From Methylotenera sp. (lineage in GTDB: Bacteria; Pseudomonadota; Gammaproteobacteria; Burkholderiales; Methylophilaceae): a DNA stretch of 64,000 nt. The position numbers and the translations under genes were made by a program. How positions within the stretch are numbered: the stretch's first letter is position 1; each line of letters opens with the position of its first letter. The DNA lies in NCBI GenBank assembly GCA_014378845.1, contig JACMNB010000007.1:62001-126000 (forward strand), written 5' to 3'. Positions 9,390-18,303 of the stretch are shown here, piece by piece. A model generated the notes under the pieces. It saw nothing but the letters and a program-made list of their open reading frames with translations, had not been told where the DNA came from and searched no databases.

Positions 9390-10163
9390 TTAAAAGTGAT
9401 TTCTTAAGCTTCTAATTGCGGTGAACACCGTTAATTCTTTATTATTGTTGGCTTTTGAATGTGCAAAGATGCTAGCTTGATTGCAACGTAAAAAAGGATT
9501 GGTTTTTAATTCTAAATCAATGCTGCTTGGCAAACTTGGTTGATGTTTGGCTCGTAATCGTTTAACCTGTTGTTTTCTATCAATTAAATCTTTATTTTCG
9601 GGGTCTAAAGTCAAGGCAAAATCAATGTTTTTAGCCGTATATTCATGTGTGCACAATACTTGCGTTGAAGGGCTTAACTGTTTTAAACGGTGTAAAGAAT
9701 GCAACATTTGCGCTGGCGTGCCTTCGAATAATCGCCCACATCCTGCTCCAAATAGCACATCGCCGCAACATAAATAGGCATCATTGACATAGGCTATATG
9801 GCCTAAAGTGTGGCCTGGCAGCCACATCACTTTAAAATTTTGCCCAATTTGTGGCAAATTAACTACATCGCCTTCTGCCAACTTAATATGTTCAAAATTA
9901 AACTGCTCGTACTGCGGCGCATAAACGGTTACAGGCGCAAGTGTGGACGGATGCTTTAATAACCCGGCTACACCGTCAATATGGTCACCATGATGGTGCG
10001 TGATTAAAATAGCGCTTAAATTGAGCTGCAAGGCCAAAAGCGTTTCAATCACCGGATTCGCATCGCCAGGGTCAACCACAACAGCGTTCTGCCCATTATG
10101 CAAAAGCCATATATAATTGTCATCAAACGCGGGGATAGGCATAATGTTAAGCATAATTTTCAT
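9390..10163 (-). CDS. gloB: Hydroxyacylglutathione hydrolase (glyoxalase II)
   Basis: GloB hydrolyses S-lactoylglutathione to lactate and glutathione, the second step of methylglyoxal detoxification. The 257-residue product has the metallo-beta-lactamase fold, with the metal-binding motif THHHGDHIDG at residues 55-64, further ligands in LPGHTLGHIAY and CCGDVLF, and the C-terminal glyoxalase II domain with NPFLRC. The N-terminal PAFDDNYIWLL is diagnostic. The exact start is uncertain: ATG at 10163, 10154 or 10142 are all possible and none has a clear ribosome-binding site. The divergent methyltransferase gene begins only 21 bases away. Confidence 0.94.
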   Translation of the reverse strand: MKIMLNIMPIPAFDDNYIWLLHNGQNAVVVDPGDANPVIETLLALQLNLSAILITHHHGDHIDGVAGLLKHPSTLAPVTVYAPQYEQFNFEHIKLAEGDVVNLPQIGQNFKVMWLPGHTLGHIAYVNDAYLCCGDVLFGAGCGRLFEGTPAQMLHSLHRLKQLSPSTQVLCTHEYTAKNIDFALTLDPENKDLIDRKQQVKRLRAKHQPSLPSSIDLELKTNPFLRCNQASIFAHSKANNNKELTVFTAIRSLRNHF

Positions 10164-10184
10164 AGTAGTTTTGTTTGTCTAGCA

Positions 10185-10985
10185 ATGCAACCAAGCAATC
10201 AAAATAAAAGTGCGCCAAGCAATAACCAAACGGGTGAGTCACAACGTGTTTGGCTTGAAAGTACACTTGGGCGCTATGTATTGGCGCACGAACAAGCCAT
10301 GTTTGACGCGGTGGTAAGCGATATTTTTGGCTTTAACGCGCTGCAACTGGGTTTATTGCATTTAAATGCGCTCAAAAGCTCGCGCATACCCAATGTGATG
10401 CGTGTGGGCAACCGCGAGGGCGATGCCTTGTGCGAAAGCGATTATTTACCGTTTGCCGAGAGTTGTATTGATTTAATTTGCTTACCGCATGTGCTAGAGT
10501 TTAGCCGTAACCCGCATCAAACCTTACGCGAGGCCGAACGCGTGTTGGTGCCAGAAGGCCATTTGATATTAACGGGTTTTAACCCAATTAGCGCTTGGGG
10601 CCTTAAGCAAACGCTATTTAAAGAGTCAAATGGCAGCCAAGGCGACAATTATCCTTGGCAAGGCCATTTCTTTACATTATCGCGTATCAGAGATTGGTTG
10701 GCTTTGCTGGGCTTAGAATTTGTGAGCGGCAGCATGCACGCTTACGAGCCGCCGTTTAACGATGAAAAATGGCTTAAACGCTTTAATTGTATGGATACAA
10801 TGGGTGAAAAGTGGTGGCCTATGTTGGGCGGTATTTATTTTATTGTAGCCAAAAAGCGCGTCGTCAATATTACGCTTTTAAAACCAAATTGGAAAAAAAG
10901 GTTATTGCCACAAAGCCTTGGTGTAAGCAGCAAGCCAAAATCGGGACCGCAGCAACAAAAACAAAAGCAAAAACACCATCAGTAA
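10185..10985 (+). CDS. SAM-dependent methyltransferase, YafS-like
   Basis: This is a class I methyltransferase-fold protein of 266 residues. The segment SCIDLICLPHVLEFSRNP followed by REAERVLVPEGHLILTGFNP matches motifs II and III of the Methyltransf_11 group. The glycine-rich motif I is poor, as in the E. coli neighbour YafS. The substrate is unknown. The C-terminus is a glutamine and lysine-rich tail. The gene sits between gloB and rnhA, the same place yafS occupies in E. coli. I chose the ATG at 10185 because the longer frame (from 10098) would overlap gloB, but no clear ribosome-binding site supports it. Confidence 0.8.
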   Translation: MQPSNQNKSAPSNNQTGESQRVWLESTLGRYVLAHEQAMFDAVVSDIFGFNALQLGLLHLNALKSSRIPNVMRVGNREGDALCESDYLPFAESCIDLICLPHVLEFSRNPHQTLREAERVLVPEGHLILTGFNPISAWGLKQTLFKESNGSQGDNYPWQGHFFTLSRIRDWLALLGLEFVSGSMHAYEPPFNDEKWLKRFNCMDTMGEKWWPMLGGIYFIVAKKRVVNITLLKPNWKKRLLPQSLGVSSKPKSGPQQQKQKQKHHQ

Positions 10986-11022
10986 ACTAATAACGCGCAT
11001 TAATCATCAAATCCAATAAATC

Positions 11023-11478
11023 ATGAATTCTGTAGAAATAATTAAAAGTGTCGTTACAATTTATGCCGACGGCGCATGTAAAGGCAACCCTGGTCCTGGT
11101 GGCTGGGGCGCTTGGTTACAATATGATGGCAAAGAAAAATCCATATGTGGCGGAGAGCAACTGACCACCAATAATCGCATGGAGCTGACTGCGGTCATTC
11201 GGGCACTTGAGGCGCTTAAACGGCCTTGCAATGTTAAAATTTATACCGATTCGGTTTATGTGCAAAAGGGGATTAGTGAGTGGATAATTGGCTGGAAAGC
11301 GCGCAATTGGCGCACTGCAGATAAAAAGCCCGTTAAAAATGATGATTTGTGGAAAGCGCTTGATTTGCTAGCCAATCAACATAAAATCGATTGGATTTGG
11401 GTAAAAGGTCACGCCGGCAATGTAGGTAATGAGCGTGCTGACAGCCTTGCCAATGAAGGTGTAGCACCTTTTTTATAA
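11023..11478 (+). CDS. rnhA: Ribonuclease HI
   Basis: RNase HI degrades the RNA strand of RNA-DNA hybrids, removing primers and R-loops. The 151-residue product has all four catalytic acids: Asp16 in [17 protein letters not shown], Glu54 in NNRMELTA, Asp76 in IYTDSVYV and Asp140 in NERADSLA, plus the active-site His130 in VKGHAG. The basic handle region ([16 protein letters not shown]) is kept. The dnaQ start lies 26 bases beyond its stop; in E. coli rnhA and dnaQ are also neighbours but divergent. Confidence 0.97.
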   Translation: MNSVEIIKSVVTIYADGACKGNPGPGGWGAWLQYDGKEKSICGGEQLTTNNRMELTAVIRALEALKRPCNVKIYTDSVYVQKGISEWIIGWKARNWRTADKKPVKNDDLWKALDLLANQHKIDWIWVKGHAGNVGNERADSLANEGVAPFL

Positions 11479-11504
11479 GCTTGCTTAAATTGATAGGAAA
11501 AACC

Positions 11505-12185
11505 ATGCGTCAAATATTTTTAGATACCGAAACCACAGGACTTTATCCTGCACAAGGTCACCGCATTATTGAAATTGCGGCGGTGGAAATGATTAATCGG
11601 CGCCCGACCAAAAACCATTTTCATGTCTATTTAAACCCGCAACGCGAAATTGACCCTGCCGCGCAAGAAGTGCACGGAATCACCCTAGATTTTTTGCAAG
11701 ACAAGCCTTTATTTGAAAGTATTGCGCAAGATTTAATCAACTTTGTAAATAATGCTGAATTGATTATCCATAATGCGCCATTTGATGTAGGCTTTTTAAA
11801 TAGCGAGCTTGACCGTATCGGGCTACAGCCAGTGACTACATTTTGCGATAAAATTACTGATACTTTAAAAATGGCGAAAGATTCAAGGCCTGGCCAACGC
11901 AATAATTTAGATGCATTGTGTAGACATTTTGGTGTAAATAATGCCATGCGAACTTTACACGGCGCCTTGCTGGATGCCGAGTTGCTGGCAGAAGTCTATA
12001 TGGCCATGACCCGCGGCCAAGAGAGTTTGATGATGGATTTAGTGCAAATGCAACCTACGTTTTCACAGCAAGCATCATCAACAAAGGCGCGCATTTTAAA
12101 AGTGATGAACGCGTCTGACGAAGAACTGGCTGAGCATGCAGAATATATAAAAAGTTTAGGTAAAGCTGGCGCAATAGCGTGGTAA
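11505..12185 (+). CDS. dnaQ: DNA polymerase III epsilon subunit (3'-5' proofreading exonuclease)
   Basis: DnaQ is the proofreading subunit of the replicative polymerase core. The 226-residue product has the DEDDh exonuclease motifs: FLDTETTGL (ExoI, Asp7 and Glu9), HNAPFDVGFL (ExoII), and HGALLDAELLAEVY (ExoIII, His and Asp). The C-terminal tail would bind the alpha subunit. The start is ATG at 11505, preceded by AGGAAAA; an in-frame upstream TTG at 11481 would add eight residues without family support. It lies downstream of rnhA and 59 bases before rfbB. That gap holds short AT-rich repeats of the type ATTAAAG. Confidence 0.95.
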   Translation: MRQIFLDTETTGLYPAQGHRIIEIAAVEMINRRPTKNHFHVYLNPQREIDPAAQEVHGITLDFLQDKPLFESIAQDLINFVNNAELIIHNAPFDVGFLNSELDRIGLQPVTTFCDKITDTLKMAKDSRPGQRNNLDALCRHFGVNNAMRTLHGALLDAELLAEVYMAMTRGQESLMMDLVQMQPTFSQQASSTKARILKVMNASDEELAEHAEYIKSLGKAGAIAW

Positions 12186-12244
12186 TGTTTTTTTTTGAGA
12201 TTAAAGATTAAAGATTAAAAATAAAAGGTTAAATAAGGTTAAAA

Positions 12245-13327
12245 ATGAATAATTGTATTATCGTCACAGGCGGCGCAGGTTTTATTGGCAGCAACTTTGT
12301 TAATGCTTGGGTAAAAGGCGGCCTTGGCCAAGTTGTTAATCTTGATAAGCTGACTTACGCTGGCAACTTAGCCAATCTGGCCGCTATTGAACACAATCCA
12401 CAACATATTTTTGTGCATGGCGACATTGCAGATAGCGCGAAAATGGATGATTTGCTAAAACAACATCAGCCTTGCGCCATTGTGAATTTTGCTGCCGAAA
12501 GTCATGTCGATCGCTCGATTCATGCGCCAGGCGAGTTTATTCAAACCAATATTGTTGGCACCTTTAATTTGCTCGAATCTGCGCGCGCATATTGGAATGA
12601 TTTAGGCGATGAATACAAAGATAAATTCAGGTTTTTGCACGTTTCAACAGATGAAGTGTATGGAACGTTAACCGCGACCGAACCTGCCTTTACTGAAACC
12701 CACGCGTATCAACCAAACAGTCCGTATTCGGCCTCTAAAGCGGCATCTGACCATTTGGTACGAGCGTATTATCATACTTATAAGTTTCCAGTATTAACCA
12801 CCAATTGTTCGAATAATTATGGGCCATATCATTTTCCTGAAAAACTCATTCCACTGGTGATTCACAATGCGCTTGCAGGCAAGCCGCTGCCTATTTATGG
12901 CAACGGCCAGCAAATACGCGATTGGCTATATGTTGAAGATCATTGTAGCGCTATTCGCCGTGTGCTTGAGGCGGGCACAGTGGGCGAAGTGTATAATATT
13001 GGCGGATGGAACGAAAAGGCCAATTTAGATGTAGTGCATACTTTATGTGACATATTAGACAAAGAAAAACCAAAACAATCAGGTAGTTATCGCGATCAAA
13101 TTACTTTTGTGACGGATAGGCCAGGTCACGATGCGCGTTACGCGATTGATGCCAGTAAAATTGAGCGAGAGCTAGGCTGGAAACCCGCTGAAACCTTTGA
13201 AACGGGCATTTTAAAAACGGTCAAATGGTATTTAGCGCACCAAGCTTGGGTGCAAAATGTAACCAGCGGTGAGTACAAAAACTGGGTGAATACTAACTAT
13301 CAAGAACGTGGAGAAGAGCTCGCATGA
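12245..13327 (+). CDS. rfbB: dTDP-glucose 4,6-dehydratase
   Basis: RfbB (RmlB) converts dTDP-glucose to dTDP-4-keto-6-deoxyglucose, step 2 of dTDP-L-rhamnose synthesis. The 360-residue extended short-chain dehydrogenase has the NAD motif [10 protein letters not shown] at residues 9-18, the active-site STDEVYG, and the YSASK motif with catalytic Tyr and Lys, followed by [18 protein letters not shown]. Its stop overlaps the start of rfbA in an ATGA arrangement, so the genes are translationally coupled. AAGGTT lies before the ATG. Confidence 0.96.
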   Translation: MNNCIIVTGGAGFIGSNFVNAWVKGGLGQVVNLDKLTYAGNLANLAAIEHNPQHIFVHGDIADSAKMDDLLKQHQPCAIVNFAAESHVDRSIHAPGEFIQTNIVGTFNLLESARAYWNDLGDEYKDKFRFLHVSTDEVYGTLTATEPAFTETHAYQPNSPYSASKAASDHLVRAYYHTYKFPVLTTNCSNNYGPYHFPEKLIPLVIHNALAGKPLPIYGNGQQIRDWLYVEDHCSAIRRVLEAGTVGEVYNIGGWNEKANLDVVHTLCDILDKEKPKQSGSYRDQITFVTDRPGHDARYAIDASKIERELGWKPAETFETGILKTVKWYLAHQAWVQNVTSGEYKNWVNTNYQERGEELA

Positions 13328-14199
13328 AAGGCATCATTTTAGCAGGTGGTTCAGGCACGCGTTTGTATCCAGCCACGCAAGTGGTTTCAAAGCAATTATT
13401 ACCCGTGTATGACAAGCCGATGATTTATTATCCGCTATCGACCTTAATGTTAGCAGGCATTCGCGAGGTATTGGTCATCTCAACCCCGCAAGATACACCG
13501 CGCTTTAAAGAGTTGTTAGGCAATGGCGCGCAGTGGGGCATGGATATTGAGTACGCCGTGCAGCCTTCCCCGGATGGCTTGGCACAAGCGTTTATTATTG
13601 GCGAGCAGTTTATTGGCAAAGATAGCTGCGCGTTGGTGTTGGGCGACAATATTTTTTATGGTCACGAGTTAGCGCAAATGGCGCAAAAAGCGGCTAAACA
13701 AACCAAAGGCGCCACTGTATTTGCTTACCCTGTGACAGACCCAGAACGTTATGGCGTAGTAGAATTTAATGCCGCTGGTTTAGCGATTAGCCTAGAAGAA
13801 AAGCCGACACAACCAAAATCGCGCTACGCGGTAACCGGGCTTTATTTTTACGATAACCGTGTGGTTGAAATCGCGAAAAATATGCAGCCATCGCCGCGCG
13901 GCGAGCTAGAAATAACCGACGTCAATCGCCAATATTTGGAGTGGGACGATTTGCAAGTTGAGGTAATGGGGCGCGGCATGGCTTGGCTTGATACGGGCAC
14001 GCATGATTCGCTGATTGAAGCGGGCAGTTTTATTCAAACCATTGAAAAACGTCAAGGTTTAAAAATTGCATGCCCAGAAGAAATTGCTTATAGAATGGGT
14101 TTTATCAATGCGGCACAATTAGAATTACTGGCCAACAAATATGCCAAAAATGGCTATGGCGCCTATTTAAAACAAGTATTAACCGAGCAGGTATTTTAA
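13324..14199 (+). CDS. rfbA: Glucose-1-phosphate thymidylyltransferase
   Basis: RfbA (RmlA) makes dTDP-glucose from dTTP and glucose-1-phosphate, the entry step of the rhamnose pathway. The 291-residue product begins [18 protein letters not shown], the nucleotide-binding signature, followed by [27 protein letters not shown] and the C-terminal [10 protein letters not shown] are conserved in this enzyme. It overlaps rfbB by four bases and rfbC by one base. It competes with GlgC, encoded elsewhere in this window, for glucose-1-phosphate. Confidence 0.97.
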   Translation: MKGIILAGGSGTRLYPATQVVSKQLLPVYDKPMIYYPLSTLMLAGIREVLVISTPQDTPRFKELLGNGAQWGMDIEYAVQPSPDGLAQAFIIGEQFIGKDSCALVLGDNIFYGHELAQMAQKAAKQTKGATVFAYPVTDPERYGVVEFNAAGLAISLEEKPTQPKSRYAVTGLYFYDNRVVEIAKNMQPSPRGELEITDVNRQYLEWDDLQVEVMGRGMAWLDTGTHDSLIEAGSFIQTIEKRQGLKIACPEEIAYRMGFINAAQLELLANKYAKNGYGAYLKQVLTEQVF

Positions 14200-14744
14200 T
14201 GAAGGTCATCAAGACAGATATTCCCGATATAATTATTTTTGAGCCAAAAGTGTTTGGTGATGAGCGAGGTTTCTTTTTCGAAAGTTTTAATCAAAAAGCT
14301 TTTTTTGAAGCAGCCAGCTTAAGCATTAATTTTGTACAAGATAACCACTCAAAATCGGCCAAAAATGTACTGCGCGGGTTGCATTACCAAATTGAGCATG
14401 CTCAAGGTAAATTAGTGCGTGTTACCCAAGGCGAAGTGTTTGATGTTGCAGTCGATATGCGCGCGGCGTCGGCTACTTTTGGTTATTGGGTGGGTACAAA
14501 TTTATCAGCCGAGAATAAGCGACAAATGTGGGTGCCGCCTGGTTTTGCACATGGCTTTTTAGTGCTATCAGATACGGCTGAGTTTTTGTATAAAACGACT
14601 GATTTTTACGCGCCGCAACATGAATGTTGTCTGAAGTGGGATGACCCTACAGTCAACATTAAATGGCCTTTGCAGGGCGAGCCATTATTGTCTGCTAAAG
14701 ATAATTTGGGACTAAGTTTGCAAGATGCGAAGAAATTTTATTAA
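14199..14744 (+). CDS. rfbC: dTDP-4-dehydrorhamnose 3,5-epimerase
   Basis: RfbC (RmlC) epimerises dTDP-4-keto-6-deoxyglucose at C3 and C5, step 3 of the pathway. The 181-residue cupin protein shows the family landmarks FEPKVFGDERGFFFESF, the catalytic His in VLRGLHYQ, GKLVRVTQGEVFDVAVD and the PPGFAHGFLVLSD segment. It starts at the A of the rfbA stop codon (TAATG), a coupled junction. Confidence 0.97.
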   Translation: MKVIKTDIPDIIIFEPKVFGDERGFFFESFNQKAFFEAASLSINFVQDNHSKSAKNVLRGLHYQIEHAQGKLVRVTQGEVFDVAVDMRAASATFGYWVGTNLSAENKRQMWVPPGFAHGFLVLSDTAEFLYKTTDFYAPQHECCLKWDDPTVNIKWPLQGEPLLSAKDNLGLSLQDAKKFY

Positions 14745-14755
14745 TTAATCATATT

Positions 14756-15655
14756 GTGAAAAAAATTCTTCTAACAGGTGTAAATGGCCAAGTTGGCCAT
14801 GCCTTAAAAACCAAATTGGCTGATTATGAAGTACTTGCGTTATCGCGCGAGCAGTTAGACTTAACAAAAACGCATGATATTAAAAGAATTGTGCGCGATA
14901 TTAAGCCAAATATTATCATTAACCCAGCAGCGTATACGGCGGTTGATAAAGCGGAATCCGAGCCCGAATTAGCCTTTGCTATTAACGCCACAGCCGCGCA
15001 AGTACTGGCGGAAGAAGCCGCTAGGCTTGATGCAGGCTTGATTCATTTTTCTACCGACTATGTATACGATGGCACAAAGATTAGCGCTTATGTAGAAACA
15101 GACGAGGTTAATCCTGTCAGCGTCTACGGTAAAAGTAAATTGGCGGGTGAGGCTGCCATTCGCGCAGTAGGTTTGCCGCACATCATTTTGCGCACCAGTT
15201 GGGTGTATGGTGTTTATGGAAAAAACTTTTTAAAAACGATAGTGCGCTTGGCGGCAGAGCGCGATAGTTTGCGTATTGTAGGCGACCAATTTGGCGCGCC
15301 AACCAGTAGCGAGAGTATTGCAGACGCCGTTGTACAATTAGTGAGTACTTGGCAAGCCACGCAAGAAAATCAAACTGGTACTTATCATTTTACCAATGAT
15401 GGCGAGACTTCATGGCACGGTTTTAGTTGCGAAATTGTGAGTCAATACAATGCGTTAGTCAAAGAAAAAGATTGGCCAACACTTAAAGCGAAGATAGAGA
15501 ATATCTCCGCGATAACGACGGCTGACTATCCAACGCCAGCAGCGCGCCCAGCAAATTCACGATTAAATAACGCAAAATTAAAACAAGTGTTTAATGTACA
15601 GTTGCCAACTTGGCAGCAAGGTTTACAGCAAGTAATGCAAAACTTCATCATTTAA
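14756..15655 (+). CDS. rfbD: dTDP-4-dehydrorhamnose reductase
   Basis: RfbD (RmlD) reduces the keto sugar to dTDP-L-rhamnose, the last step of the pathway, supplying rhamnose for surface polysaccharide. The 299-residue product has the NADPH motif TGVNGQVG near the N-terminus, STDYVYDG and the catalytic YGKSK motif. The start is GTG at 14756, 11 bases after rfbC. It closes the rfbBACD operon. No glycosyltransferase or polysaccharide export gene follows, so the user of the rhamnose lies outside this locus. Confidence 0.96.
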   Translation: MKKILLTGVNGQVGHALKTKLADYEVLALSREQLDLTKTHDIKRIVRDIKPNIIINPAAYTAVDKAESEPELAFAINATAAQVLAEEAARLDAGLIHFSTDYVYDGTKISAYVETDEVNPVSVYGKSKLAGEAAIRAVGLPHIILRTSWVYGVYGKNFLKTIVRLAAERDSLRIVGDQFGAPTSSESIADAVVQLVSTWQATQENQTGTYHFTNDGETSWHGFSCEIVSQYNALVKEKDWPTLKAKIENISAITTADYPTPAARPANSRLNNAKLKQVFNVQLPTWQQGLQQVMQNFII

Positions 15656-15974
15656 TTGTGCATTGATAGCTACGGCCAAGTCAGCACTTACAATAAAATC
15701 TAGAAATATTTTAAGCTACTAGTAGGAGCGAATTTATTCGCGATTAATAATAAAGACCTTTGCACAAAGCAAATTTCAACGTTAAAAACTAACAGTTGCA
15801 TCACCCCAAGCTTTCACCTGTGAATAATACGCTTTAGCGGATATATTCTAATGGGATGACCTTTATGCTTACAATGGAAAGACGAAAACTCAGATTTTTT
15901 CGATTAAATGAACGTTTGTGGTTAAATTTCTTTAAGTCAAAAAGCCCACAATGCTGACATCATCGCTTAGAGTT
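15656..15974. other. 319-bp spacer between rfbD and queD
   Basis: The two genes converge here. I see a REP-like palindrome at 15722-15745 and a stretch beginning at 15754 (AGACCTTTGCACAAAG) that recalls the ends of some IS5-family elements, but no transposase and no matching opposite end. A 30-codon open frame at 15865-15957 has no convincing ribosome-binding site. No clear intrinsic terminator with a T run is visible. Confidence 0.5.
15722..15745. repeat. REP-like palindrome
   Basis: GTAGGAGCGAATTTATTCGC begins at 15722. GCGAAT (15728-15733) and ATTCGC (15736-15741) form a short hairpin. From memory, this sequence type recurs as a REP-like element in other proteobacteria. It is the only copy I find in the window. 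Confidence 0.5.
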
Positions 15975-16415
15975 TTAGCTAAGCGCGTCGGCCCAGCTAT
16001 TGGGCGTTTCGTAAAGTCGCACGCGCTCTAACTTTAAATGATTGCCGTAGGTGTCTTTGTATTCGGTTTTAAGAATTTTAAACGCTTCAGCGGCCATGTT
16101 TTCTGCGGTGGGCACGCTGGGAAACACCACGGTTTTGTGATTTGGCAACGCATTTAAAAAGTCCAGCACTACTTTATCTTCTTTAAATACCAAAAAAGCG
16201 TGATCCCACAGATCTACAACGCTTATCCGAGCGATGCGTTTTACGTCCGAAAAATCCATCACCATGCCTGTCTCGCTGGCGTTATCTGCGGCAATAATAT
16301 CGCCAGACAAAGTAATTTCTAACGTATAACGGTGACCATGCAAGTTACGACATTGGCTATTATGGTTGGGAATGCGATGGCCGGCATCAAATTCTAATCG
16401 GGTGGTGATTTGCAT
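15975..16415 (-). CDS. queD: 6-carboxytetrahydropterin synthase QueD / 6-pyruvoyl-tetrahydropterin synthase family
   Basis: This family converts dihydroneopterin triphosphate, and QueD makes the carboxytetrahydropterin used for queuosine. The 146-residue product has the zinc ligands His13 (AGHRI), His28 and His30 (LHGH), the catalytic Cys22 in the QueD-type C-x3-HGH arrangement, a further DH pair (LWDHAFLVF), and Glu in LYETPNSWA. Cys22 and the spacing favour QueD over eukaryotic-type pyruvoyl synthase. No other queuosine gene is in the window. It lies 92 bases downstream of the EAL gene on the same strand. Confidence 0.82.
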   Translation of the reverse strand: MQITTRLEFDAGHRIPNHNSQCRNLHGHRYTLEITLSGDIIAADNASETGMVMDFSDVKRIARISVVDLWDHAFLVFKEDKVVLDFLNALPNHKTVVFPSVPTAENMAAEAFKILKTEYKDTYGNHLKLERVRLYETPNSWADALS

Positions 16416-16507
16416 GAAATACTAATTCGGATTATGTTCAGAACATTATTATAGCAGGGCGATACTTTTTAAAACTGATGTTCTTAGGTAGGGCTAAACA
16501 ATCGTTG

Positions 16508-18256
16508 TTAAGCGCCGTTTTGTTTGGCCCAAACTGTAAAAAGCTCAAAAGGCATTGGTTTTGCAAAATAATAACCTTGGCATTTATGAATGTTTAATTT
16601 TTTGATGATATTTAAACAGGCTTCGTCTTCTACGCCTTCTGCCAATGCTTCTTTGCCTAGGCTGTTGGCCAGCAAGGCGATTGATTTAACAATTTCCAAA
16701 TCATCCTTTGAATGTTCGATATTACGCACAAACGATTGGTCGATTTTGATTAAATCAATTGGCATGGTGCGTAATCTAGATAAAGATGAGAAGCCAGTAC
16801 CAAAATCATCTAAAGCAAGCCTAAAACCACTTTCAGCCAGTTGCTTAATGACTTCATTGGTAGTTTCATTCATTTCTAAAATACCATCTTCGGTTACTTC
16901 TAAAATAATATTTTTTGGTTCTATCGTCCATAATGCTAGGACTTGAGTCAACATGTGCGGAAGCTCTGAATCATATAAATCTTCTGCACGCAAATTGAGG
17001 GTTAAATAAACATTTAAGTGATGTTCTCGCAATAATTCACTCGCGTAACGGCAGGCAGAATTGACAAGCCAGCGCGTAAATAATTTACCTTTGCCTACTT
17101 TGTTCAAAATTTCAACCGTTAAGCTCGGGTAAACGCTTGGCCCAGCGCTTTCTGACCAGCGCAATAGCAGCTCTGCCCCAACGCAAGTACTTGTTTTTAA
17201 ATCCATAATTGGCTGAAAAAACAGTGTCAAGCTGTCGCTAGCAAATGCATCTAGCACTCTTTTTTCTAAAGCATTTTGTTTGGTTAATTGGGTCTGCAAA
17301 TCTTCAGAGTATATGACCAAACTTTGCTTGCTAATTAGCGCACTTTCTAGCGCAAGATTAGCGCAAGCTGGTAAATCTTGAATTTTTTGATAAGATTGAT
17401 CGAGTAGTGCGCAACCAATAAATGGAGTGACTAACACTGATTGAGACTCTAAAAATATTAACTCTTCAAAAACACGGCTTAATTTGGCGGCCAATATATT
17501 TAATTGCACAATATTGCTGACTTCAGGAATCAGCAAATCGAATTGTAAGTTGCTACTAAAATATAGTTTGTGATGGCTTTGTATATTTTGCAGCAAAACA
17601 GCAGCAATTTGTTTGCTTAAACTCATCGCAATCGTGTGCGAAAAAATCGGATTGTTTTTGGCTACTTGAAAACGCAAAGAAAACACCGCAGTCAATTGAT
17701 TGGTATGACTATGACTAATTAAATTATCTACATCAAGTAACAGTTGATTTGCGTGCGGCAGTTGTGTGTTTGCATCAAAATTTAACGCATATTCAAGCTG
17801 TAAAAGGTGATGCTGTTGTAGCGTTTCGGCCACTAATTCAAATAAAAAACAATGTAGTTTAGGCGACTGATTAATGCCAAATGTGGAATTCAATTCAAAA
17901 CAGCGCAAGTAGCGCAAAATTGTTTGCGTAGTGACGCCATCTTGCATGGCATTTAGCCATAGAAAAATCAACTGATTGATGGTAATAGAAAAACCTGCAA
18001 AGCTAGTGCAGGCTTGCCAAGTATTAAGAATGTAAGCCAGCTGGGCTAGATAAGCATTGATTTCTGCAGGTGCTGATTGAGAATTAAATTGCGCTTGCTC
18101 GGCCTGTGCCAGCCATTGTTTATTCACTTTTAGCGCAAAAGTGACTTGGTTCGAGTTAAGACCTTGCGTGCTTAATTTGTCTTTAAATGCTTGTTCGGTA
18201 TATGATATTTCGACTTCTTGGCTTGCTTCGGTCGCTATTTTTTCTTGTTTAGACAT
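16508..18256 (-). CDS. EAL-domain protein with degenerate GGDEF domain (putative c-di-GMP phosphodiesterase)
   Basis: The 582-residue product has a helical N-terminal region (about 1-150) with no domain I recognise, then a GGDEF-like fold (about 165-320), then an EAL domain (about 335-575). In the GGDEF-like part the active-site motif is replaced by NLQFD, so cyclase activity is not expected. The EAL domain appears intact: ELL in place of EAL at about residue 361, TLNLRAEDL, LEVTED, LDDFGTGFSSLSRL, IKIDQSFV, EGVED and CQGYYFAKPMP supply the metal and catalytic residues. It probably hydrolyses c-di-GMP to pGpG in the cytosol. It starts 47 bases after the HD-GYP gene on the same strand. Confidence 0.85.
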   Translation of the reverse strand: MSKQEKIATEASQEVEISYTEQAFKDKLSTQGLNSNQVTFALKVNKQWLAQAEQAQFNSQSAPAEINAYLAQLAYILNTWQACTSFAGFSITINQLIFLWLNAMQDGVTTQTILRYLRCFELNSTFGINQSPKLHCFLFELVAETLQQHHLLQLEYALNFDANTQLPHANQLLLDVDNLISHSHTNQLTAVFSLRFQVAKNNPIFSHTIAMSLSKQIAAVLLQNIQSHHKLYFSSNLQFDLLIPEVSNIVQLNILAAKLSRVFEELIFLESQSVLVTPFIGCALLDQSYQKIQDLPACANLALESALISKQSLVIYSEDLQTQLTKQNALEKRVLDAFASDSLTLFFQPIMDLKTSTCVGAELLLRWSESAGPSVYPSLTVEILNKVGKGKLFTRWLVNSACRYASELLREHHLNVYLTLNLRAEDLYDSELPHMLTQVLALWTIEPKNIILEVTEDGILEMNETTNEVIKQLAESGFRLALDDFGTGFSSLSRLRTMPIDLIKIDQSFVRNIEHSKDDLEIVKSIALLANSLGKEALAEGVEDEACLNIIKKLNIHKCQGYYFAKPMPFELFTVWAKQNGA

Positions 18257-18303
18257 AAGCGCATATCTTGTTTGACAGTTCGGTTAATGATTGAAATGTA
18301 AAC

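Noticed and set aside
12186-12244. ATTAAAG-type repeats between dnaQ and rfbB as an operator
   Set aside because: The repeats are short, AT-only and without dyad symmetry; simple-sequence drift explains them.
15865-15957. 30-codon open frame between rfbD and queD
   Set aside because: It has no convincing ribosome-binding site and no hydrophobic or other signature; the length is within chance for an AT-rich spacer.
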